The position numbers and the translations under genes were made by a program. Below are positions 51,091 through 60,700 of a DNA stretch of 64,000 nucleotides, piece after piece; the first letter of the stretch is position 1, and every line of letters begins with the position of its first letter. The notes beneath the pieces are model-generated. The model saw only the letters and a program-made list of their open reading frames with translations. It was not told where the DNA came from and did not search any database. Source of the DNA: DATARR01 sp044868005 (GTDB lineage: Bacteria > Acidobacteriota > Thermoanaerobaculia > Multivoradales > UBA5704); NCBI GenBank assembly GCA_044868005.1, contig JBIOVX010000229.1, forward strand, positions 1 to 64,000, given 5' to 3'.

Positions 51091-51989
51091 GGTCTTGGCG
51101 GCTGCATATGAAATTTGAACTCGAGACAATGCCCGGGCAGGAAGATCTCGTCGATCCACACCATGGGTCTCTCTTCCACATCGAGGGAGAAGGTCCGCTG
51201 TTGCGGAGGTCTGACCGTAAGGTCTACGAGCACGCCCTTGGGACACTCGTCGAGAAATACCTTGATGCCGTCGGCCAGGTCCGGTTGCACCAAATAGTAT
51301 AGCCCCGGAAGATGTCGATACTCTTTGCGCTTGAGGCGAAGATCAAGGGGTTTATCGGCTTGAATAGGCTGGACAACCACCTGCAGGCGAAGCATTGCGC
51401 CGTCGAGCTCAATCCTCCCTTCGGCCAACGTCCGCGCAGACGGAATCGCCTCCGGAATCGGGTAGGAGTCGCCGCCTATGTCAACATGCAAGAACCGGGG
51501 AGCTTCCCCAGGGGGAGCGATGTCAGCATCGAGCTCATGGAGGATCGTGACTTCCTTTTCCTTGTGGTGAAGGCCAACCAGTTTATAGATCTGCTCGATC
51601 TCCAGCGTAAGCCATCCCTCAACCTGAGCCGGGAAGACTCTGACACGAACCTGAGTATCGTTGCGGATAACGTCACGTTTGGTCAGGGTATCTCTGATGT
51701 TTCCCCATACCTTCTCCGGAACATAGCTGCCGTAGACGGCATTCAGCACGGAGTCGATTTTCTTCAGATCTACGAGCCAGCGAAAGTACGCCTCATAGAG
51801 CAGGGTCACTATTGCCGATATGAAGCACGTCAAGGCAAGGTCGCGGAAAAAGTGATGCCAGACGCTTTCATTCGGAAAGGTATAATGTGCGACCAGTAGC
51901 AGTACGATTCCACTCAGGCCCAGCGTGGACAGGATCAGAACGTGGCTCCGCGGTCGCGGGAGTGTGCGGCCTTCATTAGAAGTAGCCAT
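51087..51989 (-). CDS. Two-span membrane protein, unknown
   Basis: This 300-residue protein has two N-terminal membrane spans (LILSTLGLSGIVLLLVAHY and LALTCFISAIVTLLYEAYF), followed by a soluble beta-rich cytoplasmic domain (IYKLVGLHHKEKEVTILHELD, then RTFSLDVEERPMVWIDE). No signal peptide is visible. It resembles membrane sensor-type proteins, but I do not recognise the family. It is linked to PhzF by a TTGA overlap and lies 9 bp from the racemase gene. Confidence 0.72.
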   Translation of the reverse strand: MATSNEGRTLPRPRSHVLILSTLGLSGIVLLLVAHYTFPNESVWHHFFRDLALTCFISAIVTLLYEAYFRWLVDLKKIDSVLNAVYGSYVPEKVWGNIRDTLTKRDVIRNDTQVRVRVFPAQVEGWLTLEIEQIYKLVGLHHKEKEVTILHELDADIAPPGEAPRFLHVDIGGDSYPIPEAIPSARTLAEGRIELDGAMLRLQVVVQPIQADKPLDLRLKRKEYRHLPGLYYLVQPDLADGIKVFLDECPKGVLVDLTVRPPQQRTFSLDVEERPMVWIDEIFLPGHCLEFKFHMQPPRP

Positions 51990-51998
51990 TTTCCATCC

Positions 51999-52712
51999 TC
52001 AGCGGCCCCAACAAGGTTCCGCCGCCCGTAAAGCCGCACGCGCCAGGATTCGTGTCGAATCGAGCGCCGGAAGCGACGAGTCCGCCTCGCTGATGAGCAA
52101 GGGGATTTCGGTGCAGCCCAGGATCACCGCGTCGCATCCGCGGTCTCGAGCCTGTCGGATGAGCTCCTGGAGATACGCCCGCGCCGGCTCCTCGAATCGG
52201 CCGTACACGAGCTCGTCGAAGATGATGGCGTTGATCCGTTCGCGGACCTCGGCGTCGGGAATCTCGTATTCGATTCCCTTTGGCCGGAGCTTCGCCGGGT
52301 ACACCGGCCCCTCCATCAGATAGCGGGTTCCAAGAAGCAGGAGCCGCTTGAAGCCGCGCTCGGCGGCCACGTTCGCCACCTCCTCGGCGATGTGCAGCCA
52401 GGGCAGGGGCGACTGATCCCGCACCAGATCGAGTCCTTGGTGGGCGGTGTTGTCCGGGCAGATGAGGAGGTCAGCGCCAGCCGTGCGCAGCTTCCCCGCC
52501 GACGCCAGAAGCATCTCGCCGACTTCGTCCCATCTCCCAGCCTCGATGTGATGCATGTGGTCGGCGAGGGAAAACGTGTGCATCGTGATTTCCGGATGGG
52601 CGTGAGGGCCAAGCAGCGCCGGCCCTTCGATACAGATGGTCCGATAACAAAGGGCTGCGCCTTCCGCGCTCACGGCGACGATGCCTATAGCGGACCGAAA
52701 AGCATTCTGCAT
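51999..52712 (-). CDS. Aspartate/glutamate racemase-family protein
   Basis: This 237-residue protein has the two-Cys active site of cofactor-independent racemases: Cys in LLICPDNTAHQ and Cys in VILGCTEIPLL. The length is normal for YgeA/Asp-racemase-type enzymes, which interconvert L- and D-amino acids. The N-terminus IGIVAVSAEGAALCYR fits. A second, decayed copy lies at 55185-55860. It starts 2 bp after the upstream small gene. Confidence 0.88.
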   Translation of the reverse strand: MQNAFRSAIGIVAVSAEGAALCYRTICIEGPALLGPHAHPEITMHTFSLADHMHHIEAGRWDEVGEMLLASAGKLRTAGADLLICPDNTAHQGLDLVRDQSPLPWLHIAEEVANVAAERGFKRLLLLGTRYLMEGPVYPAKLRPKGIEYEIPDAEVRERINAIIFDELVYGRFEEPARAYLQELIRQARDRGCDAVILGCTEIPLLISEADSSLPALDSTRILARAALRAAEPCWGR

Positions 52713-52714
52713 CG

Positions 52715-52948
52715 CTACCTCTCCCGGGGTGAGCGTTTTTTGCGAGTGGCGGTGTCGGGTTCAACACTTTGTTGGACAGCCACAGTTTGAGGCTTGGCGG
52801 ATCGACGAATCTTTTCCTCAAGGTGCGCACGTGTAATGGTCCGCTGTCGACGGCGCTTCGTGATCAATTCCCAGAACTCGGGATTGCTCCCAAGTTCTAG
52901 CTGTTCAGCATCGTATGCGACCGCATTGGAGTAAGTGATCTTGTACAC
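52715..52948 (-). CDS. Small basic protein, unknown
   Basis: This 77-residue protein has an N-terminal half (ITYSNAVAYDAEQLELG) that reads like short DNA-linked or antitoxin-like proteins and a strongly basic second half (KRRRQRTITRAHLEEKIRR). There is no clear known domain. Its stop is 2 bp before the racemase start, so it heads the operon. A candidate antitoxin or regulator; low certainty about function. Confidence 0.5.
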   Translation of the reverse strand: MYKITYSNAVAYDAEQLELGSNPEFWELITKRRRQRTITRAHLEEKIRRSAKPQTVAVQQSVEPDTATRKKRSPRER

Positions 52949-53204
52949 GCCGACAATACTATCAGGGCAAGGTCCTGCGCGACTCGCCGAACTCTTCGGA
53001 AGGCTATCTCATTGAAAGCGTTAGAGTTGGTCGCCGGATCACGATTCTTCTCTAAGACCCGACGAAGTACCCGAGGGATAGCCGTCCAAGGCGGTGATCG
53101 CGGCAGCGCCACCGCTGAGGGTCAGACCCAAGAGGGGACGGCGAGCCAGCTCGCCCCTCCCCGCTTGAAATCTAGGCAGAGACGGCTTGCCTGAAAGCCT
53201 TGCG

Positions 53205-53480
53205 TCACGGAATCGCGACAGCCACTCGTCGGACGTCGACGCTGAGGATCGTCACTCCTGGCGCGGACCAACCGCTCGCCGGCGGTGTTGCACGGCGCGC
53301 CTGCTCCTCCGTCGCGAAAAGCACGAAGCCAAAGCCCTCGCCGTCCACTGGATCCACCCAGTAGCCACCAACGAACCCTTCGGCGGACTTCACCCGCGGC
53401 AGGATCTCGTTCGTGAACGCAGCGGCCGCAGCCGGCGCTTGCGCTGGATCGATGCTCAGATTCACCAGTGCTGCATACAT
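53205..53480 (-). CDS. ABM/dimeric alpha-beta barrel protein
   Basis: This 91-residue protein has the ferredoxin-like fold of antibiotic-biosynthesis-monooxygenase/stress-responsive dimeric barrel proteins: LVNLSIDPAQAPAAAAAF, GFVGGYWVDP, GFGFVLFATEEQARR. Such proteins handle quinones or haem-like substrates, or are structural. GGAGG lies 6 bases before the ATG. It stands apart from the racemase operon by 256 bp in which I see no gene. Confidence 0.72.
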   Translation of the reverse strand: MYAALVNLSIDPAQAPAAAAAFTNEILPRVKSAEGFVGGYWVDPVDGEGFGFVLFATEEQARRATPPASGWSAPGVTILSVDVRRVAVAIP

Positions 53481-53493
53481 CCTGTTCCTCCAA

Positions 53494-53748
53494 TCAGCGC
53501 GCCGCTGGCTGTGCCGTTCCGAAGGGGCGCATGAGTTTATCTCCCAGACGATGGATCGGCAACTGGCGAATCGCGTCGATACAAACGTGGCACACCGTAC
53601 CCCGTTGCGGAATCAGAGTGAGCTGATGGACCGGCGCAGGAAGGCGGCAGAGGCTGCGACGCACCTCGCGCATCATCCTCCGCCGGCGAGGCGCGTCAAC
53701 AGGCTCGCCTGCCTCTGCACCGCCATGGTTCCAAACTTCGGGGATCAT
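53494..53748 (-). CDS. Possible small protein, unknown
   Basis: This 84-residue reading frame ends 13 bp before the ABM gene. It contains RGTVCHVCIDAIRQLPIH, with a CxxC, and has an AAGAAGG 5 bases before its ATG. There is no family recognised and the composition is not distinctive, so it may be spurious. Confidence 0.35.
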   Translation of the reverse strand: MIPEVWNHGGAEAGEPVDAPRRRRMMREVRRSLCRLPAPVHQLTLIPQRGTVCHVCIDAIRQLPIHRLGDKLMRPFGTAQPAAR

Positions 53749-53783
53749 GGCCGCCTTCTTCCAATCTCACCCCTCAGCCAACT

Positions 53784-55001
53784 TCAACTCCAAACTCTGA
53801 CAGATCCAATTATCAAACTCCTCACAAAATAATTCTGCTTGAACCGTAAGATCCCTGAGTGCATCGGTGCAGTCGGTAGAGCCATTATCCGCAGAGAGTT
53901 ACCGATCCTGTAGTGATGCCTGTGCTGAATTCTTGTCGCCCAAAAATTCGCCGAAGTACCGTCGCTATTGGTCCATGAACCGTCGCAAGGCTCTTGAAGG
54001 GGCCTTAACAATGAAGAGGGCAGACTCAGTAGGTCCAGTCGCCGATCTGTCCCGTGCCGACGGTTAGCAACTTGGCGCTTTTCAGGCGGCCTGGGCATAA
54101 AGGGCTCTGGAACATAACTTTTTGGCTTCTTTGGTGCTTCATCGAAAACGAAGAACCAATCAGGAAATCGAATCCTAACCTTTGGCTGCGTGGCAACCTG
54201 TGTGCCATTGTTGGTGACAATAACCGAAAAAGGGGTGGCATAGAAGAAGTTGCTCTGCTTGTAGTACCAGTAGACAAGGTTCGGCCGAGACTCGAGTGCT
54301 GCCATGAATTCCTCGGCCTGCCTGCAGAAAGTCTCGATCTGTTCAAGAGTTGGGTAGCCTGTATCGCGCCTTTCCGCTTCATACCTCTCTACACAGCTCC
54401 TGAGCTCAGCGCAGAATTCGGGCAGCCGGATACGCGGGTTCGCTACCGGCAAAACCTCGGCCACCGTACCCTTTTCTTTCGCCAGGCTTTTACTCGGCCA
54501 ATGCTCCCAGGAGACCACCAGTTCCGGCAAACGCGTTTTGGGTCGGTAGAATGAATCCAGTTCGAATCTAGTTGCCGTTCCAGTGGAAGAGCCGCGCCGG
54601 ACAGGCACTAAGCTGAGGTCTCCCCTTTTACTTACGTAAGGTCGATCGTAAGGCGGAAGCACAGAAACAACAGTCACCCTCGCTTCTCCGGAATCGCCCC
54701 TCACAACGATTTCCTCAAATGAGGCGTTCGGAGGGGGGGAGATCTCCTTGAGTATCTGTTGGAGCTCCGCTTCGTCCTTGGGAAGTGGGGCGTCGAAAAA
54801 ACTTCCTTCTTTCAGGCCGATAACAAGCTGTCCTGGTCCTTCACCACAGGAATTAGCCAAGGCGGCAATGTCTTTCCGAAACTCCTCTTTTGCCTGCTGC
54901 TCTTTCAAATCATACCACCGCTTCTTCCAGTCGGTTTTCTGGTCCTCGGTACGGCCCCTACTAATCTCTGAGGCCAGAGCCTGTAGCTGGTCTGAGTTCA
55001 T
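53784..55001 (-). CDS. AlbA_2/Schlafen-like ATP-binding protein
   Basis: This 405-residue protein has an N-terminal AlbA_2 domain (~15-150): TEDQKTDWKKRWYDL and FRKDIAALANSCGEG followed by QLVIGL are typical. AlbA_2/Schlafen domains are often in nucleic-acid-linked defence or tRNA-targeting proteins. The final ~100 residues (from about PRPPEKRQV) have lower apparent order and could include a frameshifted end. The start at 55001 (ATG) begins just before the domain. It lies in the region of lower GC and decayed genes. Confidence 0.7.
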   Translation of the reverse strand: MNSDQLQALASEISRGRTEDQKTDWKKRWYDLKEQQAKEEFRKDIAALANSCGEGPGQLVIGLKEGSFFDAPLPKDEAELQQILKEISPPPNASFEEIVVRGDSGEARVTVVSVLPPYDRPYVSKRGDLSLVPVRRGSSTGTATRFELDSFYRPKTRLPELVVSWEHWPSKSLAKEKGTVAEVLPVANPRIRLPEFCAELRSCVERYEAERRDTGYPTLEQIETFCRQAEEFMAALESRPNLVYWYYKQSNFFYATPFSVIVTNNGTQVATQPKVRIRFPDWFFVFDEAPKKPKSYVPEPFMPRPPEKRQVANRRHGTDRRLDLLSLPSSLLRPLQEPCDGSWTNSDGTSANFWATRIQHRHHYRIGNSLRIMALPTAPMHSGILRFKQNYFVRSLIIGSVRVWS

Positions 55002-55049
55002 AGCGCACCACGATACCAGACAGGATGAAGATCTACCACCTGGAGTCTG

Positions 55050-55180
55050 GCCAGAGAGCCCGAATCTCACCTCGAGGTCCACTGGGCCAGGCACGCCCTG
55101 TCGTGGAACGACTCCGAGCAGTTCAACCGGATGGTGGAGGAGTTCGTGGACCGGCTGGAATCGGAGGGACATCCTGACGC
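55050..55180 (+). pseudogene. Possible C-terminal remnant of an alpha/beta hydrolase
   Basis: On the plus strand an open stretch reads LEVHWARHALSWNDSEQFN then MVEEFVDRLESEG, matching the typical C-terminal helix of alpha/beta hydrolases. It has no start and abuts the decayed racemase. Its assignment is weak and rests on motif resemblance. Confidence 0.3.
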
Positions 55181-55184
55181 ACCG

Positions 55185-55860
55185 CCGCCCGTAACGCCGC
55201 CCGCGCCAGAATTCGTGTCGAATCGAGCGTAGGGAGCGGCGAATCCGCTTCGCTGATGAGCAGTGGGATTTCGGTGCAGCCGAGGATCACCGCATCGCAC
55301 CCGCGACCCTGAGCCCCTCGGATGACCTCCTGGAAGTACGCCTGGGCCGGCTCCTCGAACCGGCTGTACAAGAGCTCGTCGAAGATGATTGTGTTGATCC
55401 GTTCGCGGGCTTCAGCGTCGGGGATCTCGTATTCGATTCCTTTCGGCTGAAGCTTCGCCGGGGTACACCGGCCCCTCCATCAGATAACGAGTTCCGAGGA
55501 AAAGGAGCTGCTTGAGCCGCGCTCGGTGGCCACGCTCGGTGGCCACGCTCGCCACCTCCTCGGCGATGTGCAGCCAAGGCAGCGGCGACCGGTCCCTCAC
55601 CAAGCCGACCGCTTGGTGAGCGGTGTTGTCCGGACAGATGAGGAGATCAGCTCCGCAGCTTCTCGACCGACGCCAACAGTATCTCGCCGACTTCGTTCCA
55701 CCTCCCAGCCTCGATGTGGCGCATATAGTCAGCGAGCGGAAACGTGTGCATCGCGATTTCCGGATGGCGTGACGGCCCAGAAACGCCGGTCCCTCGATAC
55801 AGATCGTCCGATAGCAGAGGGCCGCACCTTCCGCGCTGACGGCGACGATGCCTATGTGCT
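55185..55860 (-). pseudogene. Decayed second Asp/Glu racemase copy
   Basis: The minus strand encodes the same protein as 51999-52712 in pieces: RHPEIAMHTFPLADYM, then RSPLPWLHIAEEV, then GTRYLMEGPVYP, then CDAVILGCTEIPLLISEAD, each in a different frame. At DNA level the two copies are similar over about 680 bp. At least three frameshifts are visible, and a small tandem duplication of the CTCGGTGGCCACG type lies at about 55525-55555. It is a clear pseudogene and not expected to be translated as one protein. Confidence 0.88.
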
Positions 55861-55985
55861 TCCCTATGCGCGCACCCTCCAGTCACGAGCCCGCGCCGAA
55901 CGATCAGGATCAGTTGCCGGAATGCTCCACAACGATCCTCTATTTGCAGACGGCTGGCAGGGGCCATTCCGGTCAACTGTATCCG

Positions 55986-56558
55986 CTAGTTGGGCGGCGT
56001 TGATGTTTTGATTGCCGTAGCACGCGCATTGAGCTGCGAAAGACGCAACTCAGCATCCGCGAGTGTCTTTTGGGTTAATCTGAATTTCGCCTTTTCGAGA
56101 GCGACTTCTGCTCTCCCCACGGACTCCCTTGCCAGAGCTTCTTTGAGTAGCGCCTTGGCGGATTCGTCGGCGGCGTCGGCCGCGCCAACTTTCTCTCTAA
56201 CTTCCTGCGATTGTTGATCGGGCAATCGTCTCAGGCGCCGCAATTCTTTGGCTCCGCTGTTGACTGCAAGCTCCGCTGTGGCCACTTGAGCCGTGAGCAA
56301 CTCGGTCCGCTCTTCAGCGAGCGTTACTTGAGCTTGCGCGATGCTCTTTTCTGCGTCTCGGATGGTTACCTGCGATGTTGCCAACGCGATTATATCCTGG
56401 AGGTTCGCAGCTTCCTCGGTTTCTGGACATGGTTCAGCCTTAGCAGAGCTGGCTTGTCCAACTGCGGGCAACAACGTGAGTGAGATGATGCCAGCGCATA
56501 CGATGCAGTGACACAGCATCCACTTCTGTGCGAGGTGCAAGGCTCGGCTAGTGCTCAT
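55986..56558 (-). CDS. Secreted coiled-coil protein
   Basis: This 190-residue protein has a signal peptide (MLCHCIVCAGIISLTLLPAVGQASS) and an almost wholly helical Ala/Glu/Arg-rich body (ATSQVTIRDAEKSIAQAQV, LARESVGRAEVALEKAKF) of coiled-coil type. No enzyme motif is visible. Such proteins can be outer-membrane tethers or efflux-associated helices. It stands alone between the decayed racemase and the tail-collar gene. Confidence 0.65.
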   Translation of the reverse strand: MSTSRALHLAQKWMLCHCIVCAGIISLTLLPAVGQASSAKAEPCPETEEAANLQDIIALATSQVTIRDAEKSIAQAQVTLAEERTELLTAQVATAELAVNSGAKELRRLRRLPDQQSQEVREKVGAADAADESAKALLKEALARESVGRAEVALEKAKFRLTQKTLADAELRLSQLNARATAIKTSTPPN

Positions 56559-56689
56559 GCGAGTGCTCCATAAATGAGAGGATGCTTTTGTTATTTAACA
56601 CGGATGAACATTCCCGCAACCCGTTTTCTCAAATCTGACTCCGGCGCACCAATGGGGCATCGATTCGGTCAACTGAAGCGACCTAGCGA

Positions 56690-57019
56690 CTAGAGCTTCA
56701 TGATGAAAATTACGGTTTCGAACGGCGGCAGTATTTCTGTTTGCCGGCTCCGACCTTCGGCCTTCACACAGTAATACCCTGCCCCATCGTCGTTCTCCGC
56801 AGCAACTCTTCGCGCCTCGTACGCAGCTTTTCCTCCTCTCCTCCCAACACCGTCAAAGCTGCCCGTTCCCATAAGAAAGCGGTCACGCAGATCTGGAGTG
56901 CTATTCTGCCCATCGCATATTGCCCAGCCTCTCGGAACAGGGCCGGTCTTGGAATACCAAGGGAGAATCAGCCCTTGCGGAAAAACCGCCAGCACACTCT
57001 CTGCATCTATCTCAGCCAT
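56690..57019 (-). CDS. Tail-collar-like protein
   Basis: This 109-residue protein has the phage tail collar motif PRGWAICDGQNSTPDLRDR followed by FLMGTGSF. It also occurs in microcystin-dependent-protein families. AGGAGG lies 6 bases before the ATG at 57019. There are no neighbouring phage genes, so it is probably a stand-alone or relict adhesin module rather than a prophage sign. Confidence 0.75.
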   Translation of the reverse strand: MAEIDAESVLAVFPQGLILPWYSKTGPVPRGWAICDGQNSTPDLRDRFLMGTGSFDGVGRRGGKAAYEARRVAAENDDGAGYYCVKAEGRSRQTEILPPFETVIFIMKL

Positions 57020-57134
57020 CTCGCACCTCCTATACTTAGTTTGTCCAGGCGAACTTCTCACTTCACGTGCTCATTAGACGGCCCAGAAGCTGCTTTTCCC
57101 ACGGCTGTAGAGCTGTCTCCAATGCGCCCAACTA

Positions 57135-57454
57135 GCCGATGAGCTTCTCATTGGGCTTATCGACCAGCTGCCTGCACCGTCACCTCCGGAGCCGGCCGCC
57201 CCTGCCGCCGAGCCGCAGAGCGCGCGGCGGCGGGACGGGGAGGTCCAAGCCGACATCGAGGCCGCCCTCGAGGAGGTGGGAGACGTGTTCAGCAAGAGCC
57301 ATCTGTGCCACGCGCTGGGTTACGAGCCGCCCCAACCTCGCTCTACCGTACCCTCGCACAGCTTGAACACGATGGCGTCATCAAGCTCGGGAGTCCCGGA
57401 GAGGGATGGCGCGCCGGCGTGTACCATAAAGTGCGCGCCGAAACCGGGGGCTGA
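57135..57454 (+). pseudogene. Frameshifted winged-helix regulator remnant
   Basis: Two plus-strand frames join: DIEAALEEVGDVFSKSHLCH followed by ALGYEP, then SLYRTLAQLEHDGVIKLG and GWRAGVYHKV, which reads as the HTH/wing of a small transcription regulator. A one-base shift near 57330 separates them. There is no clear start codon; the stop is at 57452-57454, just before the palindrome array. Confidence 0.4.
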
Positions 57455-57464
57455 CCCAACTGAC

Positions 57465-57678
57465 GAGGGGTTGTCCCCCTCGGGAGAGGAGAATTCCCCC
57501 TTGAGGGGGCGACTTTCCCCCAGCAGGGGGCGAGTTCCCCCCACGAGGGGGCCTCTCTCCCCCACAAGGGGGCGACCTGCCCCCCTGAGGGGGCGACCTG
57601 CCCCCCTGAGGGGGCGACTTGGCCCCACGAGGGGGAGACCTGCCCCCATGAGGGGGCGACCTGCCCCCACGAGGGGGC
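57465..57678. repeat. Array of 21-bp palindromic tandem repeats
   Basis: Nine units have GGGGG starting at 57505, 57526, 57547, 57568, 57589, 57610, 57631, 57652 and 57673, exactly 21 bp apart, plus degenerate units from 57465. Each unit is a small inverted repeat of the form GGGGGCGACCTGCCCCC. It lies directly upstream of the VPS10/BNR gene. The frame is open into that gene, but the good ribosome site is at 57726. The architecture matches the 42-bp array at 11592-12240, though the base composition differs. Confidence 0.93.
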
Positions 57679-57725
57679 AAACTCAGGTTACGGCTATGAT
57701 TGGGCCCCCTTCACGGAGGCCGTCC

Positions 57726-60700
57726 ATGCCCTTGCGCCGTCTCTTCGCCGCCGTTCTCCTGCTTGCCAGCTCCAGCGCCTTTGCGCAGGTCGATCCGTCG
57801 CTGTTCCAGGACCTGCGGTGGCGCCTGCTCGGGCCGTTCCGGGCCGGGCGCGTCCTTGCGGTGGCCGGCGTTCCCGGGCAGCCGGCGCACTTCTACTTCG
57901 GCAGCGTCAACGGCGGCGTGTGGGAGACGCACGACGCCGGGCGCACCTGGCAGCCGATCTTCGATTCGCAGCCGATCGGCTCGATCGGCGCGCTGGCCAT
58001 CGCTCCCTCGGATCCGAAGGTGATCTACGTCGGCACCGGCGAGGCGGACATGCGGTCCGACATCGCCCAGGGCGACGGCATGTACAAGTCCGTCGACGGC
58101 GGCAAGACGTGGACGCACATCGGCCTCGCCGACTCGCAGCAGATCGGGCGCGTGCTGGTGCATCCGGAGAACCCGGACGCCGTCTACGTGGCGGCACTCG
58201 GGCATCCCTACGGTCCCAACGCCGAGCGCGGCGTGTTCCGCTCGACGGACGGCGGCAAGAGCTGGAAGAAGGTCCTCGGCAAGGGCGAGGACACCGGCGC
58301 CGTCGATCTCGCGTTCGAGCCGGGAAATCCGCGGGTGATCTACGCCGCCCTGTGGCAGACGCGGCGCACGCCGTGGAACATCTATCCGCCGTCCAACGGC
58401 CCCGGCACCGGGCTGTACAAGTCGAGCGACGGCGGCGACACCTGGACGCAGCTCAGCAAGGGATTGCCGGCGAAGCCCGGACGCATGGGCGTCGCCGTGG
58501 CGCCCACGCAGCCGCGGCGGGTGTACGCCATCGTGGACGCCGACGAGGGCGGCATGTACCGCTCGGACGATGCCGGTGAGACCTGGACGCGCACCAGCGC
58601 CGACGCGCGCATCTGGAACCGCGGCTGGTACTTCGGCGGCGTCACGGTGGAGCCGAAGAACGCCGACGTCGTCTACTCGTGCAACATCAATCTCTATCGC
58701 TCGGAGGACGGCGGCAAGACCTTCGTGCCGGTCAAGGGCGCTCCCGGCGGCGACGACTACCACCAGCTCTGGATCGATCCCGAGAGCCCGGAGCGGCGCA
58801 TCCTCGGCGTGGACCAGGGCACGGTGGTGTCCGTGGACGGCGGCAAGACGTGGAGCTCGTGGTACAACCAGCCGACCGGCCAGTTCTACCACGTCATCAC
58901 CGACAACCGCTTCCCCTACTGGGTCTACGGCTCGCAGCAGGACTCCGGAGCCGCCGGCGTGCCCAGCCGCACCAACACCAACGACGGCATCAATCTCACC
59001 AACTTCCGCGAGACGACGGCCGGCGGCGAGAGCGACAACCTGGCGCCGGACCCGAAAGACCCGGAGGTGATCTTCGGCGGCCGCGTAGACCGGCTCGACC
59101 TGCGCACCGGCCAGACGCGCTCGGTGCCGCCGACGCTGGCCTATCCCGATCTCTACCGCGTCACCTGGACGCTGCCGCTCGTCTTCTCGCCGCGCGACCC
59201 GCGGGTGCTCTACTTCTCGCACCAGCGGCTGTTCCGCACCGACGACGGCGGCGAGCATTGGACGGTGATCAGTCCGGACCTCACGCGGGAGGACCCCGGC
59301 GTGCCGGCCAATCTCGATCCGCCCACGGCGGCGAACCGGCCGGGTCCGGGCACGCGTTTCGGCGTCATCTACGCCATCGCGCCCTCGCGCCTGGCGGACG
59401 GCGACCTCTGGGTGGGCACGGACGACGGCCTGATCTGGCGCACCAGGGACGAGGGCAAGAACTGGACGAACGTCACGCCGCCGGCGCTCACACCGTGGTC
59501 CAAGGTGGGCATCCTCGACGCCTCGCACTTCGACGCCGAGACCGTCTACGCGGCCGTGGACCGTCACCGGCTCGACGACTTCAAGCCCTACATCTACCGC
59601 ACCCACGACGGCGGCAAGAGCTGGCAGCTCATCGCGAGCGGCATCCCGGACGGCAGCTTCGTCAACGCCGTGCGCGAGGACCCGGTGCGCCGCGGCCTCC
59701 TCTACGCCGGCACGGAGAAGGGCGTCTACGTCTCCTTCGACGACGGCGATCGCTGGTGGCCGCTGCAGGCGAACCTGCCGGTGACCTCGGTGCGCGACAT
59801 CGACGTGCACGGCGACGACGTGGTGATCGCCACTCACGGCCGCGCCTTCTGGGTGCTGGACGACGTCACGCCGCTGCGGCAGATCACCCCTGCGTCGGCG
59901 AACTCGCCGGTCTGGCTGTTCACGCCGGCGAAGGCGATCCGTCTGCGTCCGGCGGGCTTCACCGGCACGCCCATGCCCCGCGACGAGCCGTTCGCGGCGA
60001 ATCCGCCGGCCGGCGCGATGTTCGATTACCTTCTGAAGACGGCCGCCACGAAGCCGGTCACCCTGGAGATCCGCGACGAGCGCGGCGAGCTCGTGCGGCG
60101 CTACAGCAGCGCGGACGCGCCGCCGAAGCCGGATCCGGCGAAGATGACCACCGGGCCGGAGTGGGTGCGGCTCCCCTCCACGCTCGCCGCGACGCCCGGC
60201 CATCACCGCTTCGTCTGGCCGCTGCGCTATCCGCCGCTCGGCTCGGACAAGCCCTATGCCGACGGCGTGTGGGCGCCGCCCGGCCGCTATACCGCCGTGC
60301 TCGAGGTGGACGGCGTCCGCCTCACCCAGCCGCTCACCGTGGCGCCCGATCCGCGCATCTCCCTGCCGCCCGAGGGCTATGCGGCGCAGTTCGCGCTGGC
60401 CCGCCGCATCGAAGAGGCGCAGGCCAAGGTCGACAAGGCTTCCGGCGAGGCCGACAAGCTGATCGCGGCGCTCGCCGAGCGGCGCAAGGGTGCACGTCCG
60501 GACCTCGCCGCCGCCATCGACGCGCTGCAGGCGCGGGCGCTGGAGATCTCCGGCGCGCTGGTCTCGAAGAATCCGAACCCGCCCTGGTGGCTCTCGCCCA
60601 CTTCCACCACGAGCCTGCGCTTCCTGAGCGGCGCGCTGGGAAGCCTCGCCGACGCCGTGGACGGCTCCGACGACGCCCCCTCGCCGGACGCCGTCGCCGG

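Noticed and set aside
56690..57019. A prophage around the tail-collar-like gene
   Set aside because: No other phage structural, packaging or integrase gene is present, and this domain also occurs in non-phage proteins.
57465..57678. The 21-bp array as a G-quadruplex cluster
   Set aside because: G5 runs on one strand are 16 nt apart with C5 runs between, so local hairpins are more likely than intramolecular quadruplexes.
57276..57725. Long N-terminal extension of the VPS10/BNR protein through the palindrome array
   Set aside because: The ATG at 57726 has GGAGG upstream and begins a clean signal peptide, whereas the extension crosses a repeat array and a frameshifted remnant.
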